DNA from: Candidatus Gastranaerophilales bacterium
GTDB lineage: Bacteria; Cyanobacteriota; Vampirovibrionia; Gastranaerophilales; Gastranaerophilaceae
Assembly: GCA_944322785.1 (NCBI GenBank)
Contig: CALUPW010000008.1
Coordinates: 1-64,000 of the forward strand
DNA: 64,000 nt
Direction: 5' to 3'
A model generated the notes under the pieces. It had not been told where the DNA came from. It saw only the letters and a program-made list of their open reading frames with translations, and made no database searches. Positions 7,961 through 16,546 of the stretch are shown here, one piece after another. Numbering within the stretch: the first letter of the stretch is position 1; every line of letters starts with the position of its first letter. Made by a program: the position numbers and the translations under genes.

Positions 7961-8578
7961 ATGATTAAAAAGACATTAATTATGGCGACAATAGCTGCAT
8001 TTATGGCAAACGGCGCAATTGCAGCCGACACCACAGTCCAAACCCTTCCGACAAAAGAAACAACCCAGCAGACTCAGCCTGCTTTACCTGATAAAGCGGT
8101 AACAGAAATGCAAAAACCGGATTTGGATGCACCTCCATGCCCGAAAGCTAAATCTCAATTTGAAAAGAGATTGAAACTTACTGATGAACAAAAAGAGCAG
8201 GCAAAACAACTCCGTATAAAAGGTCATGAAAAAATGGAGCCGATTTTTGAAAAAATAAAAGCTCTAAAACAAGAAAAAGAAATGGTGCTTCGTTCTCGCA
8301 TGGCAGTTGAAATGCAGCAGGAAAAAATTGCGGAAATCGATGCTCAGATTAAAGATTTGAGAAAACAGGCTCATGAATTGAGAATGCAAAATATGAAAGA
8401 TTTTGAGGCAATTCTTACTGACAAACAGAAAAAAGAACTCAAAAAAATGAAAAAAGAAGGCAGAAAAGAATTTGAAAAAGCAAGAAAAAAATGTATTAAA
8501 GAAGGCACCTGCCGTCCGATGAGACCGCATCCCGCACCGATGCCGGAACCTCAGCCGATGGAACCGGTAAAAAAATAA
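7961..8578 (+). CDS. Periplasmic CpxP/Spy-like LTxxQ-motif protein
   Basis: The 205-residue protein has a signal peptide (residues 1-21, cleavage near AIAA) and then a long charged helical region. That region carries two LTxxQ-type motifs, LTDEQ at 73-77 and LTDKQ near 149-153, the hallmark of the CpxP/Spy/ZraP/CnrX group of periplasmic chaperones and metal sensors. Single cysteines lie near residue 60 and a C-x6-C pair near the C-terminus, which is proline-rich. As third gene of the anti-sigma/sigma operon it could be the periplasmic sensor, as CnrX is in CnrYXH, or the main effector of the response. Confidence 0.75.
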   Translation: MIKKTLIMATIAAFMANGAIAADTTVQTLPTKETTQQTQPALPDKAVTEMQKPDLDAPPCPKAKSQFEKRLKLTDEQKEQAKQLRIKGHEKMEPIFEKIKALKQEKEMVLRSRMAVEMQQEKIAEIDAQIKDLRKQAHELRMQNMKDFEAILTDKQKKELKKMKKEGRKEFEKARKKCIKEGTCRPMRPHPAPMPEPQPMEPVKK

Positions 8579-8603
8579 CCTGATTTACCTTCATAATATT
8601 TGT

Positions 8604-8634
8604 ACAGGAAACCTTAAAAGGTTTCCTGTTTTGT
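8604..8634. terminator. Bidirectional terminator between convergent genes
   Basis: Twelve-base arms, ACAGGAAACCTT (8604-8615) and AAGGTTTCCTGT (8618-8629), followed by TTTTG on the plus strand. It ends the sigma operon and probably also the minus-strand gene stopping at 8647. Confidence 0.75.
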
Positions 8635-8646
8635 ATTTTAAAATAA

Positions 8647-11600
8647 TTATTTTTTAAATTTATCAAGAAGCTTGCCGTTTTGAGGTGTTATGGCTGCCGT
8701 TTTATTTTCCTGTTTTACTTCCGGCTCTATATCCGCATAATAAGCCGGATCATCCAGAGCTTCCATTGCTTTCATAACGCCTAATCTGCCGGCTTTCAAC
8801 TGCATATCCGCAAGCCATGTTTCAATCATCCATGCAACAAGGATATTAAGTGCAACCCAGCTTATACCGGCAGCAGCCGCTGTTTTTGCAAGCATAGGTG
8901 TTATAAATACCGAAACAACTCCTCCGCTGAACATATATTTTACAAATTCATCCGGATTTTCTTTTAGAGATTTCAACAATGTTTGCTTTATTTTTTCAAG
9001 CTCGGCTGACGGAATATTTTCTATAATTTTTTCAAAATTATCCATAATTTTCATTAATTTGGGTTTATCCATACTGCCCAAGCCAAACCTGTCAAACATT
9101 GCATTAATTTCTTCTTCGGATTTTGCACGGTATTGTTCTTTTACACGTTTGAATATTTGTTTTAATGATAATTGATTAACGTTTTTTAATTCCTCAACAA
9201 AATTGGCCGGAAGGACATCTTCAGCTTTTAATATACTTTCAGGAGAAATATTATTCTTTCTGAATACATTAAACAATTTTGGAATGTCCGTAAATTTAAT
9301 CTTGTCGAAAACTCCGGAATCAAGAGCATTAAAAAGGTCATCCGCAAAATCTTTAGTTAATACCGGTATTTTATCTCCGCTTAAATTGTAAGCTTTATAT
9401 CTAATTACATCGGGGGTAAATCTTTCATCATATTCCCTATTTATCTTATTTAATATATTAGCAAGATTATTTTTAGCTTCACGAATTCTATTTTGAGGTA
9501 TTTCCTTGCTCAAAGAATCATTAAGCTTATATTGTTTTGCACCCACAATAACACTAAGCATATCGGCACGCTGTGTTGGAGTATAGCTCCAGGAACATAA
9601 TTCATCAAGGAAATATACAACTTTATTAAGCGGCAGAAGTGCACTTGGCCATGAACCGATAGCGTCATTGTTTGATTTAATATTATTTACATCAAGAATA
9701 TTCAGTATCTTTTTGATTGTATCTCTATAAGATCTAAGAGTTGAAATTTGTTCATAATCATTCATTTTATTTACAACGTCCGCACTTGACTGTAAGTTCA
9801 CAAACAATTTTTTTAGAACATCAGATATTGTTCCGTTTTTAAAATCGACATCTTTAAATAAAATTGAAAGAGGTTTGAATTTTAAATCCTGATCTCCAAC
9901 TCTTTGCGGAATATTTTTGTCTATACTTTCCAGATATTTTTTAAAGAACTTACTTTTTAACAAATTAGAGGCATTGGCAAGTTTGTCGCTTGCTTTTACA
10001 AAGAAATCTCCGGGGGATTGTTTCCCTTTAATAAGCTTTATTGCACCATATATAAGCGGCAGTGCTATAACAATCTGTGCCCCATTGATAACAAGAGGCT
10101 GTGCAATTTCCGTTGCGGCTTCCATGGATTCTGAATATAGCTGTGAATTGTCATCAACTTTTTCAAATGTATTAAACAATTTACGCTGAAGATTTTTTGC
10201 ATCTCTCATTTGCTCATCTGTTACATCAAGCTTTTGAAGCTGTTCGTTTAAAAGCTGATGTTCTTTAAATTCGGTTCTTTTGTATTTGTTATAAGCCCAG
10301 TATTGTTTAAGAACAGTCGGAATAAAGAGTGCATATTCCTTAAATCTTTCACCGAAAGTTTGTTTGTGACCTTTGATATCTTTAACTTTGTTATATTCTT
10401 CATCCGTATAGCCTATGAAATTTTGCGGATTTTTTTCAAGTTCTCTTTTTGCTGTAAACCTTCCGGCACGAGCTGATGATTTTTGAAGTCCGAGTGCCAC
10501 AAGAGCCGCAGGAATTGCAGACAAGGTACCCGCCAGTAATCCTAAAATTTTACTGTTTGCCCACTTGTGTGACATAACAGAGGTCATTATTCTTTTTCTG
10601 ACCACTGCCAATTCTTTTTTAGCAAGTTTTTTACTGTTAATTGCAGCAGTGTCACCTTCGACTTTAATGTTCTGTTCAAAGACTGCATTTATAAATTTTG
10701 CCCAGCGAACAGTATATCCGGGATCTTTTGGCGAGTTTAATTTTTTAAAATGCTCGTATGCTTCTTTTACATTATCATCACCGTATTTATTTACATAATT
10801 TTCAATTTTTCGGTCATTAAATCCAGATTTGTTAAGACCAACCCCTAAAAGCCAGCCGGTTAATGCGCCCATTATCGGCGTTGTACCCATAATAACATTT
10901 GCGGCGACTTCCATATTTTCCGAATATTTTTCAGCTTCATTGTTCATAATCCGGACTGTTCGCTGAATAATATCTTTGTCACGCTGAGCTTCCTCAATTT
11001 CTGCTTTTGAAAGAACTCTTGTAACTTTTTGTGAGGTGTCTTTATCGTTTGCTTTTTCCTTCAAATATGCTCTTCTGTCACGAAGCACGCCTATTATACT
11101 TTTCACCATCCCGCTGTTTAATTTCTCTTTCTTTTTCTGTTTTTTAAGTTCGGGATGTTCTTCAATATATTTTTTAGCTTCCTCTATTTGTTCGGGTGTA
11201 TAATTTACAAAATTCTTCGGATCATCCAGAATTTTTCTTGCTTGAAAACGTGCTATTTTTGAACTGTCAACCTGAAGTTTTGCAGCCATTATAGTTGCAC
11301 CCATAAAAGAAAGAACTGAAGTTGCAACAACACCTAACAGCCCTCTTTTCAAAGTTTTTTTGACCGGTTTTAAAATATTTGAATATTTGTTGTGAATTTC
11401 CAAGGCTCTACGACGTAATTCCGGATCCTTTATTCTTTCGACGTTAGCTTTTCTCAACAAATATACAGCGTCAATTTCATTAGCTGATTGTCTTATGTTC
11501 CTGCGTTCTTCATTAATTTGTTCAACAAGCAGCTGAACGTTTTTATCTTCTTTCAGTTGATTATATATTTTTTTAGATTTTGTTTTTAATGGAATTAGTC

Positions 11601-11898
11601 CTGTTTTGTAAAAAATAAATCCGGCAAGAGCAGTCGGTATAAGTGGTAAAAACGCAACAAGCGGCTGAACTGCGGTTTCAACGTTTTCCGCAACGTTTTC
11701 CGAATGATTATCCATGATGTCAACAACATCCATTATCCGCTGTCCCAGACTGTTTGCGCCGGCTATTTCGGAATTCGAATATTGATGCTGCCTGTACAAT
11801 TCATCCCGCTGGGCCTGTCTATCCTGCTGTTCCTGTTCCCAAGTTTTAAAATTCTTTTGATTTTTGGCGACCTGCGCCAGAGAATTAAAAAAATCCAT
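8647..11898 (-). CDS. Giant multi-helix membrane protein with three internal repeats, 1083 aa
   Basis: No known domain is recognised. The protein holds three diverged copies of a two-part unit. Part one is SEN(V/M)...A followed by a membrane helix and a K-x-G end (residues about 66-100, 326-359, 589-625). Part two is a helix followed by LQ-x-S/K-x-(A)-R-F-x-A...L-x(D/N)P-x-x-(F/Y), at about 196-246, 459-508 and 1018-1065. Between them lie long lysine- and asparagine-rich stretches. The N-terminus is glutamine-rich and has no signal peptide. The repeats imply growth by internal duplication. A scaffold or membrane-shaping role is possible but unsupported. Confidence 0.8.
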   Translation of the reverse strand: MDFFNSLAQVAKNQKNFKTWEQEQQDRQAQRDELYRQHQYSNSEIAGANSLGQRIMDVVDIMDNHSENVAENVETAVQPLVAFLPLIPTALAGFIFYKTGLIPLKTKSKKIYNQLKEDKNVQLLVEQINEERRNIRQSANEIDAVYLLRKANVERIKDPELRRRALEIHNKYSNILKPVKKTLKRGLLGVVATSVLSFMGATIMAAKLQVDSSKIARFQARKILDDPKNFVNYTPEQIEEAKKYIEEHPELKKQKKKEKLNSGMVKSIIGVLRDRRAYLKEKANDKDTSQKVTRVLSKAEIEEAQRDKDIIQRTVRIMNNEAEKYSENMEVAANVIMGTTPIMGALTGWLLGVGLNKSGFNDRKIENYVNKYGDDNVKEAYEHFKKLNSPKDPGYTVRWAKFINAVFEQNIKVEGDTAAINSKKLAKKELAVVRKRIMTSVMSHKWANSKILGLLAGTLSAIPAALVALGLQKSSARAGRFTAKRELEKNPQNFIGYTDEEYNKVKDIKGHKQTFGERFKEYALFIPTVLKQYWAYNKYKRTEFKEHQLLNEQLQKLDVTDEQMRDAKNLQRKLFNTFEKVDDNSQLYSESMEAATEIAQPLVINGAQIVIALPLIYGAIKLIKGKQSPGDFFVKASDKLANASNLLKSKFFKKYLESIDKNIPQRVGDQDLKFKPLSILFKDVDFKNGTISDVLKKLFVNLQSSADVVNKMNDYEQISTLRSYRDTIKKILNILDVNNIKSNNDAIGSWPSALLPLNKVVYFLDELCSWSYTPTQRADMLSVIVGAKQYKLNDSLSKEIPQNRIREAKNNLANILNKINREYDERFTPDVIRYKAYNLSGDKIPVLTKDFADDLFNALDSGVFDKIKFTDIPKLFNVFRKNNISPESILKAEDVLPANFVEELKNVNQLSLKQIFKRVKEQYRAKSEEEINAMFDRFGLGSMDKPKLMKIMDNFEKIIENIPSAELEKIKQTLLKSLKENPDEFVKYMFSGGVVSVFITPMLAKTAAAAGISWVALNILVAWMIETWLADMQLKAGRLGVMKAMEALDDPAYYADIEPEVKQENKTAAITPQNGKLLDKFKK

Positions 11899-11975
11899 TT
11901 TCCGTTAATTTTTCCTTACCTTATTTATAATAAAAACGGAAATTACTAATTTTTGCCAATATTAGCGGAAAATTA

Positions 11976-12644
11976 TTAAGATTTTTTAATCGGAACAGTT
12001 ATTTCAAACACTGTCGAAACATTATCGGATTTTATGAGATTTAAATCAGCTCCCATCAACTTTAGATTATTTTTGCTGATAAAAAGGCCAAGCCCGCTCC
12101 CGTAATTTTTTGTTGTCTGACCTTCATCAAAAAGTCTTTCAATAAAATTCTGCGGAATTTTTTCACCGTTGTTTGAAATTTTAACCTTTGCAAAATCGTT
12201 AAAAACTTCAGTTTGAATTTTTATCCAGCCCTCAAATTCAATTGCTTCAACAGCATTTTTCAAAAGATTTATCAATGCAGCAAGAAACTTATTTTCATCA
12301 ACCGAAACAATGCAATTTTGCTCCGCCTCAAAAAGGATATCAATATGCTTTTCATGAACATAAACTTTAGCAAGTTCTATTCCTTGCAAAAGAATACTGT
12401 TTAAATCCAGAGTTTTATATTCATAATTACCGAGAGCCTTCAAATCAAGAAGGGAATTGTTAATCATCTGCGATGATTTTTGAATACAGTTTAATGCATT
12501 GTCAACAGACGGGATTGAAACGTTATTTTTTTGAAGATGTTTTCTGATAATTTCACAATATACATCGGATATTGAAATCTGATTGCGAATTTCATGGGAA
12601 ATACACCTTGCCTGATTTTTTAAAAAGTCGTTTTGTGTCTGCAT
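11976..12644 (-). CDS. Sensor-less histidine kinase
   Basis: At 222 residues this is essentially only a kinase core: an H box near the start (SHEIRNQ, phospho-acceptor H17), an N box near residue 128 (ALINLLKNAVEAIE), a G1 box (VKISNNGEKIP) and a G2 box (GSGLGLFISKNNLKLMG). There is no membrane segment and no sensory domain, so it must be a cytoplasmic kinase fed by a partner or by a short N-terminal segment. It lies 87 bases downstream of the LuxR-type regulator on the same strand, behind a hairpin terminator. The two are probably partners with uneven expression. GAGG precedes the start. Confidence 0.85.
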   Translation of the reverse strand: MQTQNDFLKNQARCISHEIRNQISISDVYCEIIRKHLQKNNVSIPSVDNALNCIQKSSQMINNSLLDLKALGNYEYKTLDLNSILLQGIELAKVYVHEKHIDILFEAEQNCIVSVDENKFLAALINLLKNAVEAIEFEGWIKIQTEVFNDFAKVKISNNGEKIPQNFIERLFDEGQTTKNYGSGLGLFISKNNLKLMGADLNLIKSDNVSTVFEITVPIKKS

Positions 12645-12676
12645 AGCGCCTCTATGGTTTCTTAATGATTAAAATT

Positions 12677-12714
12677 AAAGGTTTGACCCGAAACTACAGA
12701 TCAAACCTTTAACA
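12677..12714 (-). terminator. Terminator between response regulator and kinase genes
   Basis: Ten-base arms AAAGGTTTGA (12677-12686) and TCAAACCTTT (12701-12710) with a 14-nt loop. On the minus strand they are followed by AATTTTAAT. Partial read-through would let some transcripts reach the kinase gene. Confidence 0.6.
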
Positions 12715-12730
12715 AACTGATTGTTATATA

Positions 12731-13432
12731 CTAAACCGCTGTTTTAATACGTCTTCTGTTTGCGAAACCGTTATTAAGAGCGTAGAGAACAGCCTGTGTT
12801 CTGTCATTAACCTGCAGTTTCTGGAAAATATTATTCACATGGGTCTTAACAGTAGTTTCTGATATAAACAATTTTGCTGCAATACCCTTGTAGTTATTAC
12901 CCTGCGTAAGAAGATCAAGAACTTCTTCTTCACGAGAGGTAAGATAAGTGAGGAGATTTTCTTCGGGCTGTACAGCAGCTTCGTTTTTGAAAGAGCGCTG
13001 AAAATATTCAAAAAATCTTGAAGAAAGAGCAGACGGAAGATAAACTTTTCCTGCGGCAACTTCATCTATTGCATAAATCAATTGAGCGGATGCCATAGTT
13101 TTTAAAACATAACCTTTTGCACCAAGTTTCATTGCACGGAAAATCAAATCAGAATCATCATAACCGCTAAGTGCAATAACTTTCACATCCAATTCCAATC
13201 TTTCAATTTCTTGAATAGCCTGCAGTCCGTCTTTTTCAGGCATATTGATATCCATTAACACAATATCGGGACGATATTTTTTGATTAAGTTTATAGCGAC
13301 ATTTGCGCTTGTTGTCGCACCGACAACATCATAAGAAGTTTCAAGATTAATAAGTTCTTTAACCCCTCTCAAATGTTCCGCATTGTCATCTACCAGCAAA
13401 ATTCTAGATTTTCTTTTAAACTCTCTCATCAT
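12731..13432 (-). CDS. NarL/LuxR-family response regulator
   Basis: The 233-residue protein has an N-terminal receiver domain (LLVDDNAEH near residues 12-20, phospho-acceptor aspartate in VLMDINMPEKDG near 59) and a C-terminal LuxR-type helix-turn-helix near 165-225 (LTSREEEVLDLL, ISETTVKTHVNNIFQKL). It should bind DNA when phosphorylated. Its probable kinase is the next gene on the strand. A 267-base leader separates it from the divergent rmuC gene. Two ATG codons are adjacent (13432 and 13429); GGGGAAAG precedes both. Confidence 0.92.
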   Translation of the reverse strand: MMREFKRKSRILLVDDNAEHLRGVKELINLETSYDVVGATTSANVAINLIKKYRPDIVLMDINMPEKDGLQAIQEIERLELDVKVIALSGYDDSDLIFRAMKLGAKGYVLKTMASAQLIYAIDEVAAGKVYLPSALSSRFFEYFQRSFKNEAAVQPEENLLTYLTSREEEVLDLLTQGNNYKGIAAKLFISETTVKTHVNNIFQKLQVNDRTQAVLYALNNGFANRRRIKTAV

Positions 13433-13699
13433 CTTTCCCCTTTATAAATTTTTAATTGCTTTCCTCTACACTATTCATACTACAACTTTTATACGGGACA
13501 ATTCATCCATGCCCCGATTGATATTGAAGTCATGGCAGTTGTAGAAATTAGCCTAAATCTTTGGGTTGATAAAACACCTCAATCCATGTCTACATCATGC
13601 TTTGCGGCATGATTGATTTTTATGTTAAAAAAAATCAATTTAATATTTTCGCACTAGTACGATTGTGGTACAATTCATAAAAAAGATGGAGTTTTATTA
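13433..13699. promoter_or_regulatory. Divergent promoter region of the response regulator and rmuC
   Basis: No gene is seen here. The region holds a 7-bp hairpin (ATCATGC at 13594-13600, GCATGAT at 13607-13613) and several short imperfect inverted repeats on the response-regulator side. The regulator mRNA could therefore have a structured leader. No riboswitch family is recognised. Confidence 0.35.
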
Positions 13700-14788
13700 A
13701 TGGAGATAATTATATTTATAGCAGGTTTTATTTTTGGCGGGATAGCCGTATTCATACCGCAGTTTTTGATGCGGAAAAACGAAGAGAAGAATCGTGAGAT
13801 GATGCTTGAACAGATGAAACTGTATTTTGAAAACACAGCAAACAAAGTAATACAGGACGGTTCAACAAGTTTAAACGAGCAAAACAAAGAAAAGCTGGAG
13901 GAATTTTTCAAACGATTCAGAGAAAGGATTGAGGACTTTGAAAAAAGAGCGGACGCAAACTTTAAAACCGAAACCGAGAATTTTACGAAGTTTGATATGA
14001 ACATCAGAAATTTCATAGAAACGGGCAGCAAAATATCAAACGAAACGACAAATTTAATAAAGGTGATGCGTGCGGACAACAAAACCTCAGGACACTGGGG
14101 CGAAATTGTTCTTGAAAAAGTTCTTGAAGCATCGGGCTTACGACGTGACGAGGAGTTCAGAATTCAAAAAGGCACAGGAGAAGGTCGTCCTGATGCGATT
14201 GTTGAACTTCCGGAAGGAAGATGCATTTTTATAGACAGCAAAACTTCATTTGACTCGTGGTACGGATACGTCAATGCAGAAAATGATGATGAAAAATCAG
14301 AATATCTCAAAAAGTTTACTGACTCAACAAAAAAACATATTACGGGACTTGCCGGACGGGATTACACTGAAAACGACAAATCTCCGGATTACGTCTTGAT
14401 GTTTATCCCGATTGAGGGCTGCTATTCAATGATGTTCTGTGATGAGTGCTCTTTGTGGGATTATGCGTGGAAAAACAACGTAATGCCCGTTTCGCCGTCC
14501 ACGCTTCTTGCCGCATTAAAAACAATTAACGTGTTTCATCAGCTTGCAAGACAAAACAAAAACGTCAGTGAAATGGCACGGATTTGCGCCGGAGTTTATG
14601 ACAAATTCGCTGCTCTTTATGATGAACTTTTGAAAATCCAGAACAATTTGAACAATTCATTAAAAAAACTTGAAGGTCACGGAAATATTCTTAATCAGAT
14701 TAAAAAGATAGAAAAGCTGGGAGCGCAGGTGAAAAAGCAGCTTCCGGAGATTGATGACGAAAGTGAAAACAAAATGCTTGACATTTAA
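13700..14788 (+). CDS. rmuC: RmuC family DNA recombination protein
   Basis: The 362-residue protein has an N-terminal membrane anchor (residues 3-20), a coiled coil (about 25-110) and the RmuC nuclease-like domain. Signatures include SGHWGEIVLEKVLEASGLR, DAIVELPEGRCIFIDSKTS, VLMFIPIEGCYSMMF and MPVSPSTLLAALKTI. RmuC proteins limit recombination at inverted repeats and belong to the PD-(D/E)xK superfamily; D and K of the core are visible in IFIDSKTS. The family link to inverted-repeat stability is notable next to an island full of inverted repeats, but the adjacency may be chance. A terminator follows. Confidence 0.92.
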   Translation: MEIIIFIAGFIFGGIAVFIPQFLMRKNEEKNREMMLEQMKLYFENTANKVIQDGSTSLNEQNKEKLEEFFKRFRERIEDFEKRADANFKTETENFTKFDMNIRNFIETGSKISNETTNLIKVMRADNKTSGHWGEIVLEKVLEASGLRRDEEFRIQKGTGEGRPDAIVELPEGRCIFIDSKTSFDSWYGYVNAENDDEKSEYLKKFTDSTKKHITGLAGRDYTENDKSPDYVLMFIPIEGCYSMMFCDECSLWDYAWKNNVMPVSPSTLLAALKTINVFHQLARQNKNVSEMARICAGVYDKFAALYDELLKIQNNLNNSLKKLEGHGNILNQIKKIEKLGAQVKKQLPEIDDESENKMLDI

Positions 14789-14837
14789 AAACCTTCTATG
14801 TAAAATACAAATATATATCACAAATAAATTAATTTTT

Positions 14838-14874
14838 AAAAGCTTGAAGAAATTCAGGCTTTTTCTTTTTTTTT
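14838..14874 (+). terminator. rmuC terminator
   Basis: Eleven-base-pair stem (AAAAGCTTGAA with TTCAGGCTTTT, one wobble) capped by a GAAA loop and followed by a T-rich run. Confidence 0.85.
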
Positions 14875-14905
14875 AAAAGGGTTTTGTAAGGCACAGGAGC
14901 GCTAA

Positions 14906-14932
14906 TCAGGCGCCGCCTGCGGCGGCGCCTGA
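14906..14932. repeat. GC-rich 27-bp palindrome, left copy
   Basis: Arms of 12 bases (TCAGGCGCCGCC and its complement) around TGC. The identical 27 bases recur at 19032-19058, at the other edge of the repeat island. The composition is almost all G and C in AT-rich surroundings. Confidence 0.85.
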
Positions 14933-15015
14933 ACAAAAGTCATGATGTCAATAAGGCATGCCAAAAAATTGCTCTGAAAACATGAGTCATATCGACGTCG
15001 ACGTGTGTCTTCAAT

Positions 15016-15305
15016 GTCATTCTGACGCAAGTCAGAATCTATCAATGCTGATTGTTATTCTGGCACTTTTGGTGCCGTGGATGAACAATCTACTTATTTT
15101 TTATGCCTCCGGCGGGTCTTGCGCAGACGGCGGTCGCTTTGTCAGCAAAGCGACGCAAACTGCGACCTGTTGCTCCGTTCGCTAATCAATTGTAACCGTT
15201 TCACCCGAGCAAGTGAACTCGCTTGCGCTCAAACAGCACTTGCTTTGTTGCTGTGAAACGGAACATTGGTTGCTCACTACGCAGAGGTCGATTTTAAGGT
15301 GTGAG
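15016..15305 (+). repeat. 290-bp intergenic element, copy 1
   Basis: It begins GTCATTCTGACGCAAGTCAG, itself a palindromic REP-like end, and closes with AAGGTGTGAG. Inside are a CGCTTTG/GCAAAGC hairpin and a nested cruciform in which CCGTTTCAC pairs with GTGAAACGG around AGCAAGTG/CACTTGCT. GC content is clearly above that of the neighbouring genes. The short open frames in it follow the repeat and not a gene. Confidence 0.85.
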
Positions 15306-15335
15306 CCGATGCCGACGCCGACGGGCGTCGTCAAC

Positions 15336-15625
15336 GTCATTCTGACGCAAGTCAGAATCTATCAATGCTGATTGTTATTCTGGCACTTTTGGTGCCGTGG
15401 ATGAACAATCTACTTATTTTTTATGCCTCCGGCGGGTCTTGCGCAGACGGCGGTCGCTTTGTCAGCAAAGCGACGCAAACTGCGACCTGTTGCTCCGTTC
15501 GCTAATCAATTGTAACCGTTTCACCCGAGCAAGTGAACTCGCTGACGCTCAAACAGCACTTGCTTTGTTATTGTGAAACTGAACATTGATTGCTCACTAC
15601 GCAGAGGTCGATTTTAAGGTGTGAG
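15336..15625 (+). repeat. 290-bp intergenic element, copy 2
   Basis: Nearly identical to copy 1 over the same 290 bases; the few differences fall mainly in the cruciform loop and in CTGTGAAACGG versus TTGTGAAACTG. A 30-base GC-rich linker separates it from copy 1. With the following block it forms a unit that is repeated once more in tandem. Confidence 0.85.
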
Positions 15626-15654
15626 TCACTGTCGGCGCCCACTGCCACCGTCCC

Positions 15655-15868
15655 GTCATTCTGACGCAAGTCAGAATCTATCAATGCTGATTGTAATGGA
15701 TAGACTCCGGCTCGGTGGCCGGAGTGACGTAATGGTGTCTATCAGAGTCGACAGTTGCCCCTGCATAAGAAAATCGCCCTGGGTGAGCCAAGGCGAGAAT
15801 TATAACAAATAGTTTAGTTTAAAAAAGCTTTTATTTTATGAACACCGTCAGAGCCGACGGGCGTCGTC
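15655..15868 (+). repeat. Linker repeat block, copy 1
   Basis: It begins with the same GTCATTCTGACGCAAGTCAG end as the 290-bp element, then carries a CCGG REP-like palindrome near 15705-15733 and about 130 bases of unique-looking sequence. It recurs at 16191-16406, offset by about 536 bases. Confidence 0.8.
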
Positions 15869-15870
15869 AC

Positions 15871-16160
15871 GTCATTCTGACGCAAGTCAGAATCTATCAA
15901 TGCTGATTGTTATTCTGGCACTTTTGGTGCCGTGGATGAACAATCTACTTATTTTTTATGCCTCCGGCGGGTCTTGCGCAGACGGCGGTCGCTTTGTCAG
16001 CAAAGCGACGCAAACTGCGACCTGTTGCTCCGTTCGCTAATCAATTGTAACCGTTTCACCCGAGCAAGTGAACTCGCTTGCGCTCAAACAGCACTTGCTT
16101 TGTTGCTGTGAAACGGAACATTGGTTGCTCACTACGCAGAGGTCGATTTTAAGGTGTGAG
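15871..16160 (+). repeat. 290-bp intergenic element, copy 3
   Basis: Essentially the same sequence as copy 1, 535 bases after copy 2. Copies 2 and 3 with their linker blocks form a tandem duplication of about 535 bp spanning 15336-16406. Confidence 0.85.
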
Positions 16161-16190
16161 TCACTGTCGGCACCGACGGGCGTCGTCAAC

Positions 16191-16406
16191 GTCATTCTGA
16201 CGTAAGTCAGAATCTATCAATGTTTATTGAAATGATTAGACTCCGGCTCGGTGGCCGGAGTGACGTAATGGTGTCTATCAGAGTCGACAGTTGCCCCTGC
16301 ATAAGAAAATCGCCCTGGGTGAGCCAAGGCGAGAATTATAACAAATAGTTTAGTTTAAAAAAGCTTTTATTTTATGAACACCGTCAGAGCCGACGGGCGT
16401 CGTCAA
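16191..16406 (+). repeat. Linker repeat block, copy 2
   Basis: Repeats 15655-15868 with a few substitutions at the start (GACGTAAG for GACGCAAG). It closes the tandem duplication, followed by one more truncated REP-like end. Confidence 0.8.
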
Positions 16407-16485
16407 CGTCATTCTGACATGTCTGCGTAATGGTGTCATATTATTTTTTCATACTCCGGCATGCTGTCGGAGCTGCGATTGTTTT

Positions 16486-16518
16486 ATAAAACGGAGGGAT
16501 ATAGTCCCTCCGTTTTGT
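16486..16518 (-). terminator. Prepilin gene terminator
   Basis: Twelve-base arms AAAACGGAGGGA (16488-16499) and TCCCTCCGTTTT (16505-16516) with a 5-nt loop, just past the prepilin stop on the minus strand. Confidence 0.75.
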
Positions 16519-16546
16519 CAGCCTGCGGAATATCCGTCAAGCTATA

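Noticed and set aside
14880-16440. Possible CRISPR array
   Set aside because: The repeats are far too long (290 bp), the intervals are not unique spacers of even length, and no cas genes are present.
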